Assembly: GCA_964418595.1 (NCBI GenBank)
Contig: CAYQMF010000004.1
Coordinates: 1-64,000, forward strand
Origin: CAYQMF01 sp964418595
Lineage (GTDB): Bacteria > Planctomycetota > UBA1135 > UBA2386
DNA length: 64,000 bases
Direction of reading: 5' to 3'
The notes beneath the pieces were generated by a model. That model saw only the letters and a program-made list of their open reading frames with translations, was not told the DNA's origin and did not search any database. Positions 8,350 to 15,745 of this stretch are shown one piece after another (position 1 is the first letter of the stretch; the number at the start of each line of letters is the position of its first letter). A program made the translations under genes and the position numbers.

Positions 8350-10202
8350 TACTTGCCGATCACGCCGAGTTCGGCGATCACCGCCCACGGCCCCTTCGCG
8401 ACCTCGCTGCGCGTGCGCAGGAGGACGTAGCGCCCGCGCAGCGCGGGGAAGGTCGCGTCCTGGCTGGTGCGCACCTTGCGGAACGTCGCCGTCGCACCGA
8501 CCGCACCGAAGCCGTCGGCGGTGTCGGCCACGTAGACCTCGACTTCGGCGACTGTCCCGTTCCAACTGCGGTCCTGGCGCGTGAGGTAGCGCAGGCCCGT
8601 GATCTCACGCGTCTTGCCGAGATCGAGCACGAGTTCGTGCGGATGCGGGACCGCGCCCCCTTGCCAGCGCGAGTGCCAGAACGTCGCGGGATCGCCGTCG
8701 ATGGCGTTGGCGGCGACCTTGCCGTTGGCGGCGGATTCGCTGCTGGCGCGGACGAGGTGCACCTCGCTGGCGGGGACGAGGCCGCGCGTGTCCCACGCGT
8801 TTTCGGTCTGCGCTGCCGGCTGCGTTGCGCCTTCGTCGGGCGTGAACTTCGCCGCGCGATCGCGGGCGTGCAGGTCGTGGCGGGTCCACGTGCCCTCCTG
8901 CACCGGCACATGGGCGCGCCCCGCGATGGCCTGCAGACGCGCGAGGTCGTCGCCGCGCGTCGCCGCCAGGTCGTGCGCCTCGCCCAGGTCGTGGGCGAGG
9001 TCGTACAGCTCCCACGCCGCGTTCGCGCGCGGCCGGATCGCCTTGATGTCGCCGGCGCGCACCGCCACCTGACCGGCGTGTTCCCAGTAGAGCGCGTCGT
9101 GCCTGCGCTGCTCTTGACCCAGCAACTCGGGCAGGAAGGAGATGCCGTCGACATCCGCGGGCACGGGCGCGCCCGCGACCGCCGCGAGCGTCGGCAGCAG
9201 GTCGGGGAAGTAGCCGAGGTGTGTGCTCACGCTCCCCGGCGCGATCTTGCCCGGCCACCGCGCCACGAACGGCACGCGCAGCCCGCCTTCGTACAGGTCG
9301 CCCTTCTTGCCACGGAACTCGACGCCGGACTTCGGATCGACGTTGGCGCCGAAGAAGCCGCGCGGGCGCAGCGGCGAGGGGAAGTAGTCGGCGCCGCCGT
9401 TGTCGCCGCTGAACAGGACCAGCGTGTTCTCCTCGAGCTGCAGCTCGCGCAGCAGCGCGAGCAGTTCGCCGAGCTGGCGGTCGAGCATCGCCACCATCGC
9501 CGCGTAGCGGCGCGCCGGTTCCGGCCACGCCTCGTCCTTGAACATCGCCCACGCCGGATCGCTGTCAGGGATGTCGAAGTTGCCGTGCGGAGGGGTCACG
9601 GGCAGGTAGCAGAAGAAGGGACCCTCGCGGTGCGCGCGCACGAACGCCTTCGCCGCCGCGAAGATCGCGTAGTGCGAGTAGGTCGCGCCGCTGCGGCCGC
9701 CGCGGTTGCCTTCGAGCGGCACCTCCTCGCTGTTGCGCACCAGGTACGCGGGGTAGTAGGTGTGCGCGTGGACCTGGTCGTAGTAGCCGAAGAACTCGTC
9801 GAAGCCGTGCCGCTCCGGCACGCCGGTCGAGCCGCGGCCGCCGCAACCCCACTTGCCGTAGCCCCCGGTGGCGTAGCCGCGGGTCTGCAGGATCGAGGCG
9901 ATGGTGACCTCGTCGGCGCGCAGCGGCGTGCCGCCGCTGTTGGCCCGTATCGACGAGTGCCCGGTGTGCTTGCCGGTCATGAGCGTGCACCGCGTCGGCG
10001 CGCACACCGGCGCGCCTGCGAGCATCTGGGTGAAGCGCATGCCCTCGCGCGCCATCGCGTCGAGGTTCGGCGTGCGCAGGTGCGGGTTGCCGGCGCCCGA
10101 CCACTCGTGGAAGCCGAGCTCGTCGGCGACCACGTAGACGATGTTCGGGGGGCGCGGCGCTTGGGTCTGGACCAGCGCGAGCGAGACGAGGAAGGCCAGC
10201 AT
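8349..10202 (-). CDS. Secreted Cys-type sulfatase with C-terminal discoidin-like domain
   Basis: A 617-residue type I sulfatase, probably exported (MLAFLVSLALVQTQA). The formylglycine motif C-x-P-x-R is present as Cys67-APTR followed by CTLMTGKHTG, so activity should need modification of Cys67. GYATGGYGKWG, TPPHGNFD and LFSGDNGG supply further active-site and metal-ligand blocks. The usual first metal pair ADDLG reads ADELG here (Asp27-Glu28), an uncommon substitution. Residues about 475-617 resemble an F5/8 type C (discoidin) carbohydrate-binding domain (AIDGDPATFWHSRW, HELVLDLGKTREITGLRYL). It probably acts on sulfated polysaccharide; the substrate is unknown. A TAGAAT box lies 10 nt before the ATG. 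Confidence 0.92.
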   Translation of the reverse strand: MLAFLVSLALVQTQAPRPPNIVYVVADELGFHEWSGAGNPHLRTPNLDAMAREGMRFTQMLAGAPVCAPTRCTLMTGKHTGHSSIRANSGGTPLRADEVTIASILQTRGYATGGYGKWGCGGRGSTGVPERHGFDEFFGYYDQVHAHTYYPAYLVRNSEEVPLEGNRGGRSGATYSHYAIFAAAKAFVRAHREGPFFCYLPVTPPHGNFDIPDSDPAWAMFKDEAWPEPARRYAAMVAMLDRQLGELLALLRELQLEENTLVLFSGDNGGADYFPSPLRPRGFFGANVDPKSGVEFRGKKGDLYEGGLRVPFVARWPGKIAPGSVSTHLGYFPDLLPTLAAVAGAPVPADVDGISFLPELLGQEQRRHDALYWEHAGQVAVRAGDIKAIRPRANAAWELYDLAHDLGEAHDLAATRGDDLARLQAIAGRAHVPVQEGTWTRHDLHARDRAAKFTPDEGATQPAAQTENAWDTRGLVPASEVHLVRASSESAANGKVAANAIDGDPATFWHSRWQGGAVPHPHELVLDLGKTREITGLRYLTRQDRSWNGTVAEVEVYVADTADGFGAVGATATFRKVRTSQDATFPALRGRYVLLRTRSEVAKGPWAVIAELGVIGK

Positions 10203-10245
10203 CGAAGGGGCGATTCTAGGCGAGCGCCCGCTAGGATCGCCCCCC
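10203..10245. promoter_or_regulatory. Back-to-back divergent promoters in a near-palindrome
   Basis: The 43-bp gap between two divergent start codons holds two mirrored -10-like boxes: TAGAAT on the minus strand (10218 to 10213, 10 nt before ATG 10202) and TAGGAT on the plus strand (10232-10237, 8 nt before GTG 10246). The flanks GGGGCGAT and ATCGCCCC are complementary, so the whole spacer is an imperfect inverted repeat that could also be an operator. Both predicted transcription starts fall at or within a few bases of the start codons. Confidence 0.6.
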
Positions 10246-11109
10246 GTGATCGTCCCTCGTACGTCCCGTGAACAGATTCTCGCCAAGCTGCGCGCCAAGG
10301 TGCAGAAGCGGCTCCCTGTCTTCATCGCCAGCGCCGGCAGCGGGCTGGTGGCCCAGATGCTGGAGAAGGCCGGCGTCGACTGCATCAACACCTTCTCCGG
10401 GGCGCGCCTGCGCGCCAACGGGATGGGCACGATGTCGATGCTCTGGCCGATCCTCGACTCGAACAAGCAGACCCTCGACTACACCGAGCAGGACATCATG
10501 CCTGCGCTCAAGGGCGACTCGTTCGTGTGCGCGTGCGTCAACGCCAACGATCCCCTCAAGGACATGATCACCGTGATCGAGCGGTGCAAGGCCATGGGGG
10601 TGTACTCGATCTCCAACATCGGGCCGTCGATCTCCTACGTCGACAAGGACAGCGAGATCTACCGCGTGCTCACCAAGTCGGGCGTGACCTTCCAGCACGA
10701 GATCGAGCTGCTGAAGGCCGCCAAGGAGCGCGGCATGGTCACCATCGGGCTCGCCTTCGACGAGGAGGACTCCTGCCAGATGGTGGAGCAGGCGCAACCC
10801 GACATCTTCTGCTTCCACGCCGGCACCACGAAGGGCGGGCTGAAGGGCTACGACTCCGGCGAGACCATCGAGACCACCGCGGCGCGCACCGAGTCGGCCA
10901 ACCAGAAGCTGCGCAAGCTCATGAAGGATGTGATCCTCGTCGCGCACGGCGCGGCGATGGAGACGCCGGAGGAGGCGCAGTACATGCTCGACCACACGTC
11001 GTGCGACGGGTTCTGGACCGGGTCGTCGACGGAGCGGATCCCGATCGAGAAGGCCGTGTTCGGCATGGCGCAGCGCTTCGCGGCGCTGCGCTTCAAGGGC
11101 AAGCGCTGA
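10246..11109 (+). CDS. Phosphoenolpyruvate hydrolase-like TIM-barrel protein (Tm-1 C-terminal-domain homologue)
   Basis: 287 residues from GTG 10246. The sequence matches the PEP_hydrolase / TIM-barrel signal-transduction family: PVFIASAGSGLVAQMLEKAG, NTFSGARLRANGMGTMSML, CVNANDPLKDM, HAGTTKGGLKGYDSGETIE and DGFWTGSSTERIPIE. Family members fold as a TIM barrel; enzymatic function is poorly defined. The next gene, 24 bp downstream on the same strand, is a UPF0261 protein. In the tomato Tm-1 protein the same two domains are joined in one chain (UPF0261 first, TIM barrel second), so the pair probably works as one unit. A TAGGAT box 8 nt before the GTG suggests a leaderless mRNA. Confidence 0.88.
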   Translation: MIVPRTSREQILAKLRAKVQKRLPVFIASAGSGLVAQMLEKAGVDCINTFSGARLRANGMGTMSMLWPILDSNKQTLDYTEQDIMPALKGDSFVCACVNANDPLKDMITVIERCKAMGVYSISNIGPSISYVDKDSEIYRVLTKSGVTFQHEIELLKAAKERGMVTIGLAFDEEDSCQMVEQAQPDIFCFHAGTTKGGLKGYDSGETIETTAARTESANQKLRKLMKDVILVAHGAAMETPEEAQYMLDHTSCDGFWTGSSTERIPIEKAVFGMAQRFAALRFKGKR

Positions 11110-11133
11110 GCTGGTGCGCCGGAGCAACCTCCC

Positions 11134-12360
11134 ATGAGCAAGAAGACCATCGCCATCCTCGCCACGCTCGACACCAAGGGGGCGGAGGCGGGGTTCCTGC
11201 GCGAGCAGATCGAGGCCCTCGGAGGCGAGGCGTTGCTCGTCGACATCGGCGTGCTCGGGGTCCCCGCCACGCCGCCCGGCATCACCCGCGAGGACATCGC
11301 GCGCGCGGGCGGCAAGGAACTCGCCGCGCTGCGCAAGTCACCGACGCGCGAGGCGGCGCAGCCGGTCATGGTGGCCGGCGCCACGAAGCTGCTGAAGGCG
11401 CGCGTCGCCGCCGGCTCCATGCACGCGGTGCTCGGGCTGGGTGGCCTGCAGGGCACCGCGGCCTGCGCCGAGGTGATGCGGGCGCTGCCCTACGGGTTGC
11501 CCAAGGTCCTGCTGTCGACGGTCGCGTCGGGCAACACGTCCGCCTACGTCGACATCAAGGACATCACGATGATGTTCTCCGTCGGCGACATCCTCGGACT
11601 CAACGAGTTCACCCGCCGCATCCTCGCCAACGCCGCCGGTGCGGTGTGGGGGATGGCGCAGGTCGGCGCCACCGTCGTCGCGAAGAAGCGGACCAAGCCG
11701 CTCATCGGCATGACGAACCTCGGCGTGCTGACGGAGGGTGCGATGCACGCGCTCGCCCGCTTCGCCGCCAAGGGGTACGAGGTCATCGTGTTCCACGCGG
11801 TCGGCTCCGGCGGCCGCGCCATGGAGCAGATGATGAAGGAGGGCATCATCGGCGCGGTCTTCGACTACGCGATGGGCGAGATCAGCGACGAGCTGTTCGA
11901 TGGCCTGCGCGCCGCGAACCAGGAGCGACTGACGGTGGCGGGCAAGCTCGGGCTGCCGCAGGTGCTCTGTCCGGGTGGCACCGAGCACCTCGGGATCCTG
12001 GTTGCCCCGCACGTGGTGCCGCCGCGCTGGAGCGACCACAAGCACGTCTTCCACAGCCCCGTGGTGCTGGCGCCGCGCCTCGACGCCGAGGAGTTCACGC
12101 GCGTGGCGAAGGAGATCGGCAAGCGTCTGCAGCACACGAAGGGGCGTGCGGTGATGATGCTGCCCACGAACGGCACCAGTCGCTACGGCGCGCCCGGCGG
12201 CGCGCTGCGCGACGTCGACGGCGACCGCGTGTTCTTCGCCGCGCTCAAGGCCAACCTGCCCGCGGCGGTCGAGGTCGTGGAGTTTCCGACCCACGCCGAG
12301 GACACCGCGTTCGTCGACGAGGCGGTCGACCGGTTGATCGAGCTGATCGAGGCCGGCTGA
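11134..12360 (+). CDS. UPF0261 / Tm-1-like ATP-binding protein
   Basis: A 408-residue protein of the UPF0261 family, whose best-known member is the N-terminal domain of the plant viral-replication inhibitor Tm-1. Visible family blocks are IAILATLDTKGAEAGFLRE at the N-terminus, VLGLGGLQGTAACAEVMRALPYGLPKVLLST, SVGDILGLNEFTRR, IGMTNLGVLTEGA, FHAVGSGGRAME and CPGGTEHLGIL. It probably binds ATP between two Rossmann-like lobes. The gene follows the TIM-barrel gene by 24 bp, with GGAG about 9 nt before the ATG as a possible ribosome binding site. Biological role in bacteria is unknown. Confidence 0.9.
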   Translation: MSKKTIAILATLDTKGAEAGFLREQIEALGGEALLVDIGVLGVPATPPGITREDIARAGGKELAALRKSPTREAAQPVMVAGATKLLKARVAAGSMHAVLGLGGLQGTAACAEVMRALPYGLPKVLLSTVASGNTSAYVDIKDITMMFSVGDILGLNEFTRRILANAAGAVWGMAQVGATVVAKKRTKPLIGMTNLGVLTEGAMHALARFAAKGYEVIVFHAVGSGGRAMEQMMKEGIIGAVFDYAMGEISDELFDGLRAANQERLTVAGKLGLPQVLCPGGTEHLGILVAPHVVPPRWSDHKHVFHSPVVLAPRLDAEEFTRVAKEIGKRLQHTKGRAVMMLPTNGTSRYGAPGGALRDVDGDRVFFAALKANLPAAVEVVEFPTHAEDTAFVDEAVDRLIELIEAG

Positions 12361-12372
12361 TCGCCGGTCCGC

Positions 12373-14712
12373 TCACTGCACGGTCATGTCGACTGCGTTG
12401 CCCAGGCGCAGCAGCCCGAGGCAGGATCCCGAGCCCACCGCGTAGCCCTGGACCGTGAAGGTGATCCCCACGAGCTGCGGGTCGCAGGGGATCGAGAGCT
12501 GCAGCGTCAGGGCGTTGGGCAGGTTGACCATGGGCCCGCCGAGCTGGATCCCGAGGCGACAGCCGGTGCCTGGACACACTTCGAGGGCCGGCGCCGGGAC
12601 TCCGATCACCATGCCGGCGAGATCCTGGCCGACGCCGGACAGCCAGAGCGTGGACGTGTGCCCGATCAACGCACTCGAAGAGCCTTGGATGCCGAGGCCG
12701 CCGCACCCGATGGAGCGCCACTGTGCGCCACCGTTCGCGTACCCGTGGTAGATGGCCATGCCGATGATGTCGGGGTCGGGGAGCGCGTCGCGCCACGCGA
12801 TGCCGTACCGCAGGTCGGAACCGCCCGTCGCCGCGCAGGCGGTGAGGGCCAGGTCATAAGGGTCGTTGCTCAGACCGATCTGCTGGCGGGCCTCCTGGAC
12901 GACGAATGCGTTGCCGACGATGGCGAGCGTCGCGGCGTAGGCCGGCGTGCCCAGCGTGAAGGCGCACGCGAAGCGGCAGCCGTCGCTCTCGATGCGCGGG
13001 AAGCCGACCGCGCCGACGCCGAGGACCGGGTTGAGGTGCGTCGGTGCGACGTGCGTGATGAGCGACGTGTCGAGGGCGGTCGCATACCAGCGGTCGCCCT
13101 GCGCGGTCTTGCGGGTCCAGTGCACCGCGTAGCGGGTCGCGCCGGGTTCGGCCTTCGCCGGTGCCGAGACCTGTGGCGACGCGTCGTCGACGCTGGATGC
13201 CTGCACGGCGCGCGACGCGTGCGTGAGCGTGCCGTCCCAGCCGAGCCCGGCGGCGTAGATGTCGCGGTCGGTGGGTGAGAACCGCAGGCTGTAGACCACG
13301 AGCCAGCGTTGCTTCGAGATGTCGGTGAGATCGCCGTTCGCCTGCGAGACCTGCGGTGAGTCGAACAGCGTGGCGCTCGAGTTCTCGATCGCGATGGTCG
13401 AGCCGGACGGCGTGCCGTCGCCCTGGATCCGCCGGGCGAGGATGTCGGTGTCGGTCGCCGAGTAGATGCGCGTGTACACGAGGAGCCAGTACGCCGGCGT
13501 CGCGCTCACCGGATCGCCCCCGACGTCGGGCTGGCGTTTGTCACCGGGTTCGTTGCCGCTGAGGATCGTCTGGGCGGACATGGCGCGCGTCTGGGCGTTC
13601 ATGGTGCGGCCCCGGATCGTGTAGCGCTGGCCTTCCGGGTTGGCGGCGACGTAGTGCTCCGCCACGACGAGGAACGCGTTGTACGCGTTGAGGTTGGCGA
13701 CCCGGGGGTTGCTCCAGTGGGCGGTGGTGCCATCGACCACGGTCAGGCTGCCCACGACGGGCGAACCGTCGTCGTTCCACTGCTCCGACCAGAGGTCGAT
13801 GTCGCTCGCGGAGTACGGCACCTCCCAGACCACGAGGTAGCGGCGGGTGGTTGCATCGAACGCGAGGTCGGGCATCTCGAAGGGACGGATCGAGACGGAC
13901 TGGGTCGTGGACGTCGTGATCACGGGGTCGATCACGACCTGGGCGCCGACGCGTTCGGCGGCGGGCACGTGCAGGCTGAGGATTCCGTCGGCGAGGGTCG
14001 AGGTGATCTCCGTCTTGGTGCCGCCCGCCACGAGGAAAGCGGTGCCGTACCCGACGTGGCCGAAGGCATTGCCGAACTGCAGCCCCTCGGTGGCGGGGTC
14101 GTCGCGCAGCTCACTGTCGACCCGCAGGTCGACCGTGACATCGCCGGGGAGGTCGGCATCGACGACGAAGGTCTGTTCGACGGCGCGCGGCGTCAGGTCG
14201 TACACCTCGCGCACGGTGCCGCGGTCGAGGACGATGCGATTGCCGTTCCGTCGGGGCGTGGCGACGGCGGCGAACGGCACCGGCTGTCCGCCGACGCGCA
14301 CGCCTTCGAGCCGGAAGTGGACCGGGTAGTTGCGCGGCGCATGCACGCCGAAGAAGGGGATGTAGGTGCAACCGTCGGCGCCGAACGAGGCCTTGTAGGT
14401 GGCGCCCATCGCCCACAGGTTGCCGTCGCCCGGCGTGTCGTAGAGCACCTCGGCGAAGCGATCGGCCGGGACGGCCGCGGCGAGCAACTCGCGGGTCGAC
14501 CCCGGCACCTGCTTGCGCGCGCGGGGGGCGTCGTCGGCGGCGTACACCTGTCCGGCCACGGGGAAGCCCTTCACCGGGTCGGGCGTGGGCGTGGGCTTGA
14601 CATCCGCCTGCACGGGCAGGGGCGAGGGGATCCTGGCCACGGCCTGGGCACCGAGGCTCGAGAGGAGGAATCCGGCGCACAGACCGGCCGACAGTGGGTT
14701 CAGCGCTTTCAT
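12373..14712 (-). CDS. Large secreted beta-rich (propeller-like) protein, function unknown
   Basis: 779 residues with a clear signal peptide (AGLCAGFLLSSLGAQA). After a proline-rich linker (PLPVQADVKPTPTPDPVKG) the protein is almost entirely beta-rich. It contains repeated blocks of the form W/Y-L-V-V-Y-x-R followed by S-A-T-D-x-D-I (for example RRYLVVWEVPYSASDIDLW and YWLLVYTRIYSATDTDILA), which suggest propeller blades. The C-terminal 100 residues (from about SIGCGGLGIQGS) with paired cysteines look like a small terminal domain also seen, by style, in other secreted proteins here. I do not recognise a named family. The gene end converges with the UPF0261 gene after only 12 bp. Confidence 0.8.
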   Translation of the reverse strand: MKALNPLSAGLCAGFLLSSLGAQAVARIPSPLPVQADVKPTPTPDPVKGFPVAGQVYAADDAPRARKQVPGSTRELLAAAVPADRFAEVLYDTPGDGNLWAMGATYKASFGADGCTYIPFFGVHAPRNYPVHFRLEGVRVGGQPVPFAAVATPRRNGNRIVLDRGTVREVYDLTPRAVEQTFVVDADLPGDVTVDLRVDSELRDDPATEGLQFGNAFGHVGYGTAFLVAGGTKTEITSTLADGILSLHVPAAERVGAQVVIDPVITTSTTQSVSIRPFEMPDLAFDATTRRYLVVWEVPYSASDIDLWSEQWNDDGSPVVGSLTVVDGTTAHWSNPRVANLNAYNAFLVVAEHYVAANPEGQRYTIRGRTMNAQTRAMSAQTILSGNEPGDKRQPDVGGDPVSATPAYWLLVYTRIYSATDTDILARRIQGDGTPSGSTIAIENSSATLFDSPQVSQANGDLTDISKQRWLVVYSLRFSPTDRDIYAAGLGWDGTLTHASRAVQASSVDDASPQVSAPAKAEPGATRYAVHWTRKTAQGDRWYATALDTSLITHVAPTHLNPVLGVGAVGFPRIESDGCRFACAFTLGTPAYAATLAIVGNAFVVQEARQQIGLSNDPYDLALTACAATGGSDLRYGIAWRDALPDPDIIGMAIYHGYANGGAQWRSIGCGGLGIQGSSSALIGHTSTLWLSGVGQDLAGMVIGVPAPALEVCPGTGCRLGIQLGGPMVNLPNALTLQLSIPCDPQLVGITFTVQGYAVGSGSCLGLLRLGNAVDMTVQ

Positions 14713-14777
14713 GGTCTTCCCATCAGCGAACCCGGGGCGGGGATGTCACACGGCGGGGCACGGATCGCGATCCCGGC

Positions 14778-14783
14778 TAGGAT
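14778..14783 (+). promoter_or_regulatory. TAGGAT -10-like box upstream of the coiled-coil protein gene
   Basis: TAGGAT lies 41 nt before ATG 14825 in a divergent intergenic region. It has the same TAGnnT form as boxes before many other genes in the window. No convincing -35 element is visible. Confidence 0.4.
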
Positions 14784-14824
14784 CCCACGCCTTGTCGATC
14801 CCGATCCCGTACCGGAGCAGCCCC

Positions 14825-15718
14825 ATGCGCCTCACCCGAAGTCTCGTCCCGATGCTCGCTTCCTGTCTGTCGATGCTGCCCGCCCAGGAGGGCGATCGCG
14901 ACGCGCGGCGGGAGCGTCTCCGTGCCCTGGAGCAGCAGGTCGAGCGCCTGCAGGCCGCGGGCCAGCACGAGGAGGCCAACGCCGTCGCGCAGCGGTTGCG
15001 CGACCTGCAGTCGCGCATGCACGAGGCGGCTGGCAGTGAGCGGCGCGCGCGTCCGGGCGACGATCTCCGCGACATCCTCAACGGCCTCGAGCAGGGCATG
15101 CGCGCGCTGCGCGCGCTGGATCGGCGGCAGGAGCTCGAGGCCGTCGAACGCGTGGCCGTCGAGGCGCGACAGCGGCTGGCCGGCATCGAACGGGACGCAC
15201 AGGCGCGCCGTGGCGATGCCGGCGGCGACGCCGACCGCGAGCGGCAGGTCGCCCGCGAGACGATCGAGGTGATGCACATCGCGAAGGGTGCGATCCTGCG
15301 CGCCGGACGCAACGAAGCGGCCGAGCTGGTCGAGCGGGCGATTGCCGCACGCGAGGTCAACCTTCAGGGGCGCCGCGATGAGGAGGCCAATACCATCCGC
15401 TCGAACTCCCCCGATCACGCCGCGCAGACGGAGCTGCTCGGGTGGGGCGTCCGGCTCTTGCGCGAGCAGGGCCGGCCCGACGAGGCCGAGCGCGTCGGGC
15501 GCGTCGCGGAGCAGTTCCTCGAGCGGCATCGGCGCCAGCAGGAGAACCGCGCCAAGGATGCATCGCCCGATCGTCCGCGCGAGGAGGCGCGGGCTGAACG
15601 CCGCGGGGGTGATGGCGGGGGCGCGGCGGAACTCACGCAGCGCTTGCAGCAGATGGAGCGCGCGCTGCAGGCGATGCAGCAACAGCTCGAGGAGCTGCGT
15701 CGCCAGCGGATCCGCTGA
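14825..15718 (+). CDS. Exported coiled-coil protein, function unknown
   Basis: 297 residues. The N-terminus (MRLTRSLVPMLASCLSMLPAQ) is a likely signal peptide. The rest is charged and helical, dominated by Glu, Arg, Ala, Gln and Leu, with heptad-like stretches at both ends (LRALEQQVERLQAAGQ; ALQAMQQQLEELRRQRIR). The middle has ARQRLAGIERDAQARR and helical pairs resembling TPR-like hairpins. A low-complexity charged linker (about 240-265) precedes the last coiled coil. No enzymatic motif is seen. It could be a periplasmic structural or scaffold protein; similar proteins are common in Planctomycetota genomes. Confidence 0.75.
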   Translation: MRLTRSLVPMLASCLSMLPAQEGDRDARRERLRALEQQVERLQAAGQHEEANAVAQRLRDLQSRMHEAAGSERRARPGDDLRDILNGLEQGMRALRALDRRQELEAVERVAVEARQRLAGIERDAQARRGDAGGDADRERQVARETIEVMHIAKGAILRAGRNEAAELVERAIAAREVNLQGRRDEEANTIRSNSPDHAAQTELLGWGVRLLREQGRPDEAERVGRVAEQFLERHRRQQENRAKDASPDRPREEARAERRGGDGGGAAELTQRLQQMERALQAMQQQLEELRRQRIR

Positions 15719-15745
15719 GCGGACCCGCCGGCGTTCTCCTTCCGC

